Shown here: positions 36,006-48,000 of the stretch, in pieces
Layout of the letters: each line of letters begins with the position of its first letter
Position numbering within the stretch: the first letter of the stretch is position 1
Assembly (NCBI GenBank): GCA_937860145.1
Contig: CALMBF010000134.1
Location: 1 to 64,000, forward strand
Direction: 5' to 3'
DNA length: 64,000 bases
From: an uncultured Geobacter sp.
Lineage (GTDB): Bacteria > Desulfobacterota > Desulfuromonadia > Geobacterales > DSM-12255
Position numbers and translations under genes: made by a program
The notes under the pieces: model-generated
Databases searched by the model: none
What the model saw: only the letters and a program-made list of their open reading frames with translations
Told to the model about the DNA's origin: nothing

Positions 36006-39000
36006 ATGAGTCGTTCCCTGGTTCTGGTCGGTCTGGGTTTGCTGATGCTGATGGCGCTGCCGTCGCGATCGCTGGCTGCTACTGCCACATTGCACTACTT
36101 CGACTGCAAGCAGTGCCACAAAGCAGGCATGGCGATCACGGCCATGGGCGCCAACAACGTCTGTCTGGACTGTCATTCCACTACGGGGACGTTTACAGAC
36201 AGCACTCCGGCGCCCGCAGCCTGGTATGACGGGACTCCGAATACGCGCTACAACGCGTTGTCGGATCAAAACGACCTGTTCGGCGCCGCCACGGCAGCGC
36301 TCGGTGCCGGGAGCTATACCGGCCAGTCGCACGGCTGGGGGGTTTCCGACGTGCGGGCCGCGGCTGGTGCCAAGGCCCCCGACAAGACCAATCCTCTCTA
36401 CGCCGGTTTCTACAGCCGCTATAACGCCTCCACCGGCAAGGTCACCTGCTCGCGCTGCCACAACCCCCACGGCGATGCCGACCTCGGGGATGGGAATATC
36501 CTGGCCAACCCGAAGCTGCTGATCCGCAATGCGCTCAACTCCAACGCGCCGATGCAGCCGGAAGTCATGTGCCGGGCCTGCCATGTCGATTTCGACAAGC
36601 CGATCGGCTCCACGGCCAATACCCACCCGATGGTCCCCGACTACGCCGCCGTGCAGGCGGCCAAATCCAGCCAGTACAAAACGCCTGCGCAGGTCGCGGC
36701 CGTGGCGGGTGCGTCCAAAGCCCAGCTGGTCAACGGCGGGGTCGGCTGCACCTCTTGCCATGGAGCTCATTTTACCGACAACGATGCGACCACGGCAGAC
36801 GGTATGGCTAACCGTCTTGGGTTGAGCAACAGCCCCGGCGAACTGCTGCGCGCTGACGGTCCGCTGCGCACCGGGACGACCCGCAACGGCGCTGCCGGCA
36901 CGGCCCAGCTGCGCTCCAACCTGTGCCAGACCTGTCATACGTACAAGATGCACGGCAAGGGAACGGTCGGTGACGCCCAGGTCGGCTGCCTCGAATGCCA
37001 CAACGCCCACGACTACAGTAATAGCAACGCCTTTGGTCTGCGTGTCGGCACCAGCGCGACGTCGCTGCCGACCCGCTCGGTCACCAACAACGGTTCGACC
37101 AAAACCAGCCTGGCTCCATCTACGGTGACGTTTGCCAGCTACGCCTCCGGTGCCTTCTCGCGCTCCAAGTGGACGGATAACGTAGTTGGTACCGCCACCG
37201 GCTACTGCGAGCGCTGCCACGGCGACACCGAGAACATCGCCGGGGTCGGTGGCATCGAGCTGGAGCACCACAAGGATGCCATCAACCCCTGCACCGCCTG
37301 TCACAAGCACAACGACCCGGCCAGTATCCACAGCTTCAACATCGACGCCAACGCTGCTACCTGCGGTCAGTGCCACGGCTTCCCGCCGTACCTGAATGCT
37401 GCTGGCGACCGCGACACCGGCGGCACCGACGGCGGTTACGCCCGCAACGAAGTGGACGGCACCCCCTACGACTACGCCGGCCGCAGCTACTTCAAGGATG
37501 AGACTCAGACCGCCCACAAGACTCATGCCGGCGCCGCGCTGAGCGGCAATCCAGGAACCTGGTACTTCGTCGGCGCCTCCGGGATCGAGAACTGCATGCC
37601 GTGCCATGGCAATGGCGCCGGGACGGGCGGCGGCGGTCACCGCATCGCGCCGACCACCGATGCCGATACTTTCCGCAACATCAACTTCAACCAGTACGGA
37701 ACCGGCAACGGCAACTATTCCCCGCTGTACAACCCGACAACGGCCAAGTGCAGCAGCACCTACTGCCACAGCAACGGCGCGCCGCGCACCGGCGATTCGA
37801 CCCGCAACTACACCGTATCGGCCACCACACCGGCCTGGGTCGGCAACGGCACCACCGACGGCTTCACCTCGATCCAGGGGAAGGGGACGCGCTGCCAGTT
37901 CTGCCACGGCAATGACGCGACCAGCATGGGGGCAAAGAGCAACTCGGCGCGCCACACCGTTCACCTCAACAAGGGCTATAGCTGCGAGGTCTGCCATGTT
38001 CAAACGGCTGCCAGTGCTACGGCTCTGACCGCAGCGGCCGTGGATGGCCGCAGCGGCGGCGAGCACATCAACCTGGTGGCGAACGTCGATTACAAGACCA
38101 GCGGCACGCCGCTCTCCGTGGCGATGGCGACCAACAATGTCGGCCCGACCTACAATACGACGACCGGCACCTGCTCGATCTACTGCCACGACCCGCAGGA
38201 CGTCGGTGCGACCGCGGACTGGGACAGCACGGCGGCGATGCAGTGCGACAGCTGCCACAAGGGTCTGCTGACCGACACCACCGCCGATGGTGGCCTCGGT
38301 CCGATCACTTCCGGTTCGCACCTGCGCCACGTCTCCGATGCCACCGGGCCGAAGCTCGGCTGCGACGAGTGCCACGGCCCCGGTTCCTCCACCGGCAGCC
38401 ACAGTGGCATGCTCGACGGCACCGTGGTCGTGGTCGCCGGCGTCTGCAATACCTGTCACGCGGTCGATGGCGGCGAAGTCGTGCCGGTCTGGGGCCAGCC
38501 GGCCACCATGACCTGCGTCTCCTGCCACACCGGTGCGACCACCACGGCGGCCGGGATCTTCACCACGGCGGCCGCTCCGTCCTTCCCGAACTTCTTTACC
38601 ACCGGTCACGGCAAGCCGAGCGGTACTTACACGGCGACCAATCTGCCGGCGGCCAACAAGGCCTGCACCGAGTGCCACGGCAACGATTCGCCGACGCATT
38701 TCGACAACATCGCCGGCAATGACAAGGTCCTGCTCCCCGGCTTCACCTGCGAAGGGTGTCACGACGGAACCCCGGCGACGGCGGTGCAAACCCACAGCAA
38801 CACCAACCCGGCCTACACCAACCAGAAGCGTACCGACTTCACCAAGCTCTGCCTGGCCTGCCACACGCCGCACGGCAGCGGCAACCTGGCGATGATCGCC
38901 CCGACCAAGCCCGACTTTGGCGGTACCGTGGCGTTCACCTCCTTCGGCAATGCCTCGCCGGTAGCGAACGACAACTCCTTCGACGAGTCCGCCGATTCGC

Positions 39001-42000
39001 CGGCCAGCAACCTCGACGATATCTGTGCCACCTGCCACACCGCCACGGCGCATAACAACCGTGCCATGGCCGGCAGCCATAACGAAGGGAAGACCTGCAT
39101 CACCTGCCACAGCCACAATGGCATCTACGGCGGCTTCATGCCGACCGGCGGCAATGCCTGCAACGATTGCCATGGCAACCCGCCGGCCACCGGCGCCCAT
39201 GCCAAGCACAACACGGTCACTACCCACGACCTGCTTGAGGACCGCACCGACTGCGCCAACTGCCATACCGGCGCCGACAGCTACACCATGGCGGCCGGTG
39301 GCCTGCACCAGAACAGCACGGTCAACGTGGCCGTGGGCTGGAGCAACAACGGCACCCCGCTCGACAAGACCGACGATACCTGCGCCACGGCCTGCCACAA
39401 CTCCACCGCCGGTGACGGCAAGTGGGGCGATGCCAACGGCCTCGACTGCAACTCGTGCCATTACTACAGTGCCACCCCGACCTCGGCCGGCAACGCCGCC
39501 AACGGCGCTTCCGAAGCGATCGGTGCGATGGCGCACAATAAGCACTTCGACAAGAGCAAACTGTGCTCCGACTGCCACAGCGTCGAGAACGGCGGCGCCT
39601 CCATCGCCGGCCCGCTGGTGCACATCACCGACAAGACCGGCGCCAACGAAGGGGCCAAGTTCACCGGCATGGCCGCGGCGGTGCAGGATGAGGCGGCCGT
39701 GGTGCGCTCCGGCATGACCTTCGACGACAATCTCAACACCTGCTCCGGCGGCATCGGCCTTGGCTGCCACGCCACCGGCACCCCGGACTGGGATGTCACC
39801 ATTCCGGCGACCGGCTGCACCCAGTGCCACACCGATACGACCACTTCCGCGGTCAACCCGACCTCGGCCCTGCACAGCGCCACCCCGACGGTGACCGGCA
39901 AGAAGCACAGCACCGGCTTTACCTACAATGCCGGCGCCAGCACGGCCGACTGCACCACCTGCCACACCAGCGCGCCGACGGTGACCGGAACGGATCACAT
40001 GAACGGCGTCCTCGACGCCAGCATCGGCAGCGTGGCGGCTCCGCAGAAGATCACCCTGGTGGCCGGCCTTGGCTTCACCGATGCCGTGACGCCGACCTGC
40101 GCAGTCTCCACCACCGGCTGCCACAGCCGCGGCAATGGCTGGAGTTACAAGTGGCACACCAACGCTGCGGCCACCAACGGCACCCAGTGCGACGGCTGCC
40201 ACGGCCTGTGGAGCAACTGGACCACCGGCGTCATCAACCATCGCACCGGCTCCGAGGCGGAGACCGTGCACGGCACCGGCGCCACCTACAAGTGCCGTGA
40301 CTGCCACGGTCTCGAAGCAGCCAGTGGCTATCCGTTTGCCAATACCACCAACGACTGGAAAGCGACCGACGGCGGGGCGACCACCCTGCACGGCGATGGC
40401 GTCATCAATATCAACACCGCCGGTACCACCGGTTACAGCCGCGGCACCTACGGCGGCTGCACCGGCTGCCACAGCAACAGCGACGGCACGGCTGCAGGCC
40501 AGCATGCCTTCGCCATTACGACGTGGACGCTGTCGACCATCACGGCCGACGCCATCACCAGCAGCTGCTCGAGCTGTCACGGCGGTGCGACCACCGGTGT
40601 CAGCAAGAACAACTACTGGCCGGACGGCGCCAATACCCTCGGCGACAATGGTACCGCCGACAACAGCGGCGAGCACGCAGTGCACATCCAGAAACTGGCC
40701 GCCAAGGTCTATGGCGAGACCGCGACCGGCGCGGCCGACAATGACATTCTCAGGGACAACACCACCCTGAATCCGGCGCTGACCTCCGATGCCAAGCAGA
40801 AGGAGCTGTGCTCCTACTGCCACACCACTCCGGGCGCAGACGGCGACCACGGCGTCACCTATCCGGCCGACGTCAACAGCATGTACACCCTCTGGAGCAA
40901 GACGCTGGATAACGGGGCCCTGACCCCGGCGACCGGTTCTTGCGCGACGGTCGACTGCCATAACAACGTGACGACCGCGGCCGGCTACTACTGGTATGCC
41001 GGCGGGACCAGCGCCTGCGCCATGTGCCACACCAACGGCGCGAGCGACACCACCCACACCGCCCACCTGACCGGGACCTACGGCAAGACGATCGACTGCC
41101 TCTCCTGCCACGGCGCCGGAACGACTTCTACGACTGCGCCGACGGCCGATCATATCAACGGGACCCTTGCCGTTGCCGGTAGCGTCACCTTTACCTACAC
41201 CGGAGGTCTGACCGGCACCTGCGGCACCAACGCCTGCCACAACGACGGCACCGGCAACACGCCGTACAGCAGCGGCGCGGCTCTTGGCGCCTACAACTGG
41301 GGAACGCCACTGACCAACTGCACCGCCTGCCACAACAACCCGAACAGCACCGGCAACGGTGGTGCGCGCCATACCAAGCACATGGCCAACACCACCTATG
41401 TCTCCGGCGGCTGCAACGAGTGCCACCCGGCCGCGACCGCCACCAGCCACATCGACGGCACCCGCAACGCCACCGGCGCCAAGCAGACCGTTTACACCAG
41501 CGCCAATGGCACCTGCACCAACACCTGCCACACCGCCACGATCGCCAACGGTGTCTGGACCGACGCCCTGGCGCTCCCCTGCGTCAACTGCCATCAGGCA
41601 GGCACCTACGTTGGCAGCGGCGCCAACCTGCCGGCCTCCGGTCTGCACAACGTCACCGTGGCGCTCAAGCACGATGCCACCCTGCAAAGCGGCAACTGCA
41701 TCAACTGTCACTCCACGACGCCGACCTCGGTCGCGACCAACCACATCAACGGCACGCTGCAGAACGCCACGGCGATCACCTATGCCTGGAATGCCAACGT
41801 AACGGCGTACGTCCCGGCAACCGGTTGTCAGGCGGTCGGCACCTGCCACAGCGACGGCGGCGACTGGCGCCGCAAGTGGTCCGGGGTCACCGACGCCAAG
41901 CCTGGCGCAGCCAATAACCCCGGCGACGCGGTCTGCGGCAACTGCCACGGCGACTACGGGACCGGCTGGCGCTGGAACGAAGCCAACGCCACCACCACCG

Positions 42001-45000
42001 ACCATACCGATCCGAACGGTGATCTGACCGACCAGATGGCCAGCAACCACGGCACCTGCCTCAACTGCCACGGCTGGGGCAACGGCTCCTACGACAAGAC
42101 CTGGGGAACCGGCAAGCACGGCGACGGCCTGATCACCATGAACGGCCCGACCGGCACCGGCTCCGGCTACACCGACGGCACCGGCGGCTGCGCCCAGTCG
42201 TGCCACGGCGATATCGCCGGCCGGCGCATGAACAGCAACAGCGGCTGGACCGCCAACTACGGCGATTACGGCGCCGGCTCCTGCTTCAGCTGCCACGGCA
42301 ACGGCACCAACCAGTACTGGCCGGACGGCTCGACCTACCCGGACAAGGCTGGTCGCCACTCGCTCCATATCACCCGCATCGCCGGCAAGCTCGGCATCAC
42401 CCTGCCGGGGACCGACCTCGAGCAGAAGCGCATGTGCGCCTACTGCCACAACGATGCCAGCGGCATCGGCGGCAGCGGTCACAACACCGACAACGCCCCG
42501 ACCGGTGTCGCCGATGTCGGCGCCATCAACCCGATCTGGGACGCCACCAACCCGCCGACGGTTGCCGATGCCGGCGCGTCGTTCAACACCACCGACGGCA
42601 GCTGCGCCAGCATCGACTGCCACAACAACAAGACCCTCCCGGCCGGCAGCTTCGGCTGGCGCGACGCCACAGCCACCACCTGCACCATGTGCCATACCCC
42701 GGGCGGCGCGTCCAACGACCCGACCTCGGGTCTGCACAACCTGACGCCGACCGTCTCCGGCCAGCGCCACGACAACACCATCACCGGCGGCTGCGCCGCC
42801 TGTCACGGCACCATTCCGACGCCGGGTTCCTCGACCCACGTCAACGGCGCCTTCACCGGCAACGGCACCGTCGCCGGCGACAAGACCAACATGGGGCTGA
42901 TCGCCGCCTACACCGCCACCGCCGATGGCACCGGCTCCTGCCTCGGCTCCCCGACCGGCAACGCCGGCTGCCACAGCGGCGCGGGCGACGCCGGCACCTG
43001 GGCGCGCAAGTGGGACAGCACCATCTCCGGCCAGAGCAACGGCACCGAGTGCAAAGGGTGCCATGGCGGATTTGCCAGCGACTGGACCTTTGGCGCCACC
43101 CACAACACCACTGACGGCAGCACCGAACATACTTACAGCTGGGACGGCGACGGCAGCGTCGAGATCGTCGGCAACCACAAGGACAATCTGGCCAACACCA
43201 GCCGCTGCAACGTCTGCCACGTCTACGGCGATGCCGGTTATGTCTTCGGCACCAACCACCGCAACGGTTCGCTGGAGATGAACAGCACCCGCGGCTACAG
43301 CGATGTCAGCTTCAACTGCACCAGCAGCTGCCACATCAACAACACCAACCACAACCTCGAAGATTCGGGGTGGACGATCGCTCCGGTGGCCGGCCCGGCC
43401 CTGGCTTGCGACTCCTGCCACGGCGGCAGCGGCCAGTACTGGCCGAACATGGCTTCGACCGCCGCCGGCGACTACCCGAACCGTAAGGGGCGCCACGACA
43501 TCCACATGACCCGCCTCGCCGCCAAACTCGGCTATACCCTGCCGGGGAGCGATGCCCAGCAGAAGGCGATGTGCGGTTACTGTCACAACGATGCCAGCGG
43601 TCAGGGCGGCACCGGTCACGATGATCGCGTTGCTCCTGCGAACCTTGGCAACTTCAAGGTGATCTGGAACGCCGGCGCCGATGCCAACGGTGCCTACACC
43701 TCCACGGCGCCGGGGACCTGCTCCAACATCGACTGCCACAACAGCCAGGCCACCACCGCCGGCACCTTCGGCTGGTACGACAGCGGCACCAGCGCCTGCC
43801 TCCTCTGCCACAACCTCGGCGGCACCGGCAACAACCCGACCTCGGGTCTGCACCGCGTGACCCCAACGATCACCGGGGCGGCCGGCACGCACGACGACGC
43901 CTTCGGCAGCGGCGGCAGCTGCACCAGCTGCCACACCTCGCTGCCGGCGATGTCGCCGAGCAGCACCCATCCGGACGGCACCTTCAGCAGCAACGGCACC
44001 CTGGCGGGCGATCGCACCAACATGGGTCTCTTTGCGGCCTATACCACCTCCGGGACCGACAACACCGGCTCCTGCTCCGGCGCCCTGGTCGGCGGGGTCG
44101 GCTGCCATGCCGGCGCCGGCGATGCCGGCACCTGGGCGCGCCAGTGGAACAGCGCCAACGCCACTGCCACCACCGGCAACGAGTGCAAAGGCTGCCACGG
44201 CGGCTTCGCCGGCACCGATTGGACCTTCGGTGCGGTCCACAACACCGGTGACACCACCACCGAGCACCAGTACAACTGGGACGGCGACGCCAATCCCAGC
44301 GAAGTCATCGGCAACCACAAGGACAACGCGGCTAACGCCACGCGCTGCAACGTCTGCCATGTCTACGCCGACGCTCCGTACACCACCGGCGCCTTTGCGA
44401 CCTACCATCGCAACGGCACAATTGAGATGAATACCGTCGTCGAATACAGCACCACCAACAAGAACTGCACCGGCGCCTGTCACGCGGCCAACAACGCCAA
44501 CCATAACCTCGATGCTTCCGGTTGGACGGTCAACCCGATCGCCGGCCCGGCCATGGCCTGTTCCTCCTGCCACGGCGGCGGCACCACGCAGGGCGGCGGC
44601 CTCTTCAACTACTGGCCGGACGGCACCGTCTATCCGGACAAGGAAGGGACCCCCAACCGCCACCTGGTCCACATCAACCGTCTGGCCACCAAGCTCGGCT
44701 ACACCATGGGCGCCCTGACCGACGCCCAGCAGAAGACGATGTGCGGCTACTGCCACAACGATCCGGCCGGCGTGGGCGGCACCGGCCACGGCGATGCCAC
44801 CTCCCCGGCGAATGTCGGCTCCTTCAAGTTCATCGGCACCGGCTTGGCTGACGGCGGTACCGCAGGCACCTACAACTCGACGGCGCCGGGCACCTGCTCG
44901 AACATCGACTGCCATAACAACAAGCTGACCACCGCCGGCACCTACGGCTGGGCCAACACCGGGACCTCCGCCTGTCTCATGTGCCACACCCTGGGCGGGG

Positions 45001-48000
45001 CCAGCAACGACCCGACCTCCGGTCTGCACAACGTGGTGCCGACCATCACCGGCCAGACCCACGACGACAGCTTCGCCACCGGTGGCACCTGCACCAGCTG
45101 CCACACCACCATGCCGACAGTTGCCTCGACCCATATCAACGGCACCTTCACCGGCAACGGCACCATCGCCGGCGACAAGACCGCCATGGGGCTCTTCGCG
45201 GCCTACACCGCCACGGCCGACAACATCGGCACCTGCTCCGGAGCTTTGGTCGGCGGGGCCTCCTGCCATGCCAACATCATGGATGCCGGCAGCTGGGCGC
45301 GCAAATGGGATGCCTCGATCCCCGGCCAGACCAACGGCACTGAATGTCAGGGTTGCCACGGCGGTATGAGTGGCAACGACTGGACCTTCGGCAACGATGG
45401 CGTCACCGGCGACAACAGCACCTCCCACAACCGCAACTGGGATGGTGACGGCAACACCAACGAGGTCTACGGCAATCACAAGGACAGCGCCAGCAACGCC
45501 ACCAAGTGCAACATCTGCCATGTCTACGCTGACGCTCCGTACACCGTCGGCGCCTTTGCGACCTATCACCGCAACGGCAAAATCACGATGAACAGCGCCA
45601 CCACCTACAGCGGCACGACCTGGAACTGCACCCAGGTCTGCCATGTGAACAACACCAACCACAACCTCGAGGCCTCGGCCAGCGCCGCCTGGGCGACCCG
45701 CGGCGAATTGGTCGCCGGCCCGGCCCTGGCCTGCTACACCTGCCACGGCGGCGGCACCGCCAACTCCGGCTCCGGCTTCAACTACTGGCCGGACGGCACC
45801 ACCTATCCCGACACTGCCGGCGGTTCCGGCACCAACCGTCACCTGGCGCACATCACCAAGCTGGCCGCCAAGCTCAACTACACCATGGCGACGCTGACCG
45901 ACCAGCAGCAGAAGACCATGTGCGCCTACTGCCACCCCTACACCACCAACCCCGGTGAGTCGGGCCACAACGACAACGTCAGCCCGGCGGATGTCACCAG
46001 CGCGGCCTTCAACCCGCTCTGGTCGACGCTGACGGCTAACTATCCGTCCACCGCTGACGGCGGCACGGCGGCGACCTGGACAACCGGCACCCAGCAGTGC
46101 TCCGGCATCGACTGCCACAACAACCAGGCGACCACCGGCACCTGGGCGTGGAACAGCACCGCGACCTCGTCGTGCCTGCTCTGCCACACCCTGGGCGGCG
46201 CCGGCAGCAACCCAAGCTCCGGTCTGCACAACGTGACGCCGACCGTCTCCGGCCAGCGCCACGACGACAGCTTCGGCACCGGCGGCACCTGCACCAGCTG
46301 CCATACAACCCTGCCGGCGACCGGGCCGACCTCGACCCACATCAACGGTACCTTCACCGGCAACGGCACCATCGCCGGTGACAAGACCAACATGGGCCTC
46401 TTCGCCGCCTACACCGCCACCGCCGACAACATCGGCACCTGCTCCGGCGGCGGCGTCGCCACCGCGGCCTGCCACGGCGACGGCACTGCAGCCTTCCAGA
46501 AAGGCGATGCCGGTACCTGGAAGCGTCTCTGGGACAGCACGAAAAACGCCGGCACCGGCGGTGCTGAATGCCAAAATTGCCACGGCGGCTTCTCCGGCAC
46601 CGACTGGACCTTCGGTGTCACCAGCGGTGCCGCCAATACCGGCGACACCACCACCGATCACATGGCCAACTACGACGGTGACGGTGCCAGTAATGAGATC
46701 AACGGCCAGCACAGCGGGACCACCCAGACGACCCGTTGCGTCAACTGCCACGTCTACGGCGACACGAACTATGTCTGGGCTACCAATCACCGCAATAATG
46801 TGATTGAGGTGAATAGCGCCACTGGTATGACCACGGTCAACCGCACCTGCACCACCTACTGCCATGTCGACAATACCGGCCATGTCCTCGATGCCGGTGG
46901 CTGGACGGTGGCGACCCTGTCCTCACCCGTTGTGTGCACCACTTGCCACGCGGGGATCACCACCCATACCGACGCCGACGGTCCCGGGACCACCTACCCG
47001 ACAGCGGGCGGTAACTTCTGCCTCGACTGCCACACCTCGCATGCGTCGGAGACCTACCGTACCGGCGTCAACGCGAGTAACAACGTCTACATCTCGACCA
47101 TCTCGGCCCGCGTCGTGGTCGGTGGCGGGAATGATACCGGGACGCCGATCCCGACCATGGATGACCAGTATGCCTCCCACGACAGCTACATCCAGCTGGG
47201 CGGCACCGCCACGGCCAGTTATGCCAAGTCGACCGAGGCGGAGATCTGCTGGGCCTGTCACGATGCGGTCACCAACAGCAACTACACCCTCTCTGGGGTG
47301 AGTGTGACCTTCACCAACACCAGCGCCACGGTTGGCACCATCGACGCCACCGGCATCGGCAACAAGTTTGCCGTCGGGCGCTGGATTACCATCGCCGGTT
47401 CGACCGTCGCCGCCAACAACCGCACCTTCAAGGTGGCGACCTCGACGGCCAACTCGATCACCGTCACTATCAACACCGGCGACGGCCCGTTGTCCACCGT
47501 CACCAACGCCAGCGGCGTCACCATCATCAGCCCGATCTCTGAGTGGCAGGTCAACGAGAAGGCCGCGACGGGCACGCTCCCCTATAACTACGGCATGCTC
47601 TTCACTGATGCCTCAACGGTCCCGGGGACCCGTACCTCCAACTGGACCACCGGCTTCTGGCGCTCCGGCAAAGGCCAGCAAGGCGGCAGCGCCTACAACC
47701 CGGCCTGGTACAAACGCGGTGCGATCCAGTCGACCCATAGCGCCAACATCGGCGGCACCTTCACCGCTGCGGTCTCCGCTGGCAACTCGCTTGGGTTCAA
47801 CCGCACCGAGACGCTGGATGCCGTCGCCAACATCCGCTGCAGCTACTGTCACGACGTCCATGGCACCCACGACGGCGTCAACGGCGATACCGCCGGCAGC
47901 CCCTATCTGCGCGGTACCTGGAAGGGGAATCCGTACAACGAGGATATGGCACCGCAATACGGCATGAGCAACTGGACGATTCAGGGGAACTACAACCTGG

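Noticed and set aside
35988-46883. Antisense open frame of 3631 codons across cytochrome 3, and similar minus-strand frames at 19390-22788 and 31686-34358
   Set aside because: The frames stay open because the cytochrome codons are strongly biased (GC-rich third positions, few codons that read as stops on the other strand). The translations are low-complexity, Val/Gly/Ala/Arg-rich and without motifs, and haem motifs on the plus strand are unequivocal.
41934-46900. CRISPR-like periodicity from repeated DNA words in the cytochrome genes
   Set aside because: The repeated words (TGCCACGGCG and relatives) are the haem motifs in frame; spacing is irregular and the repeats are coding.
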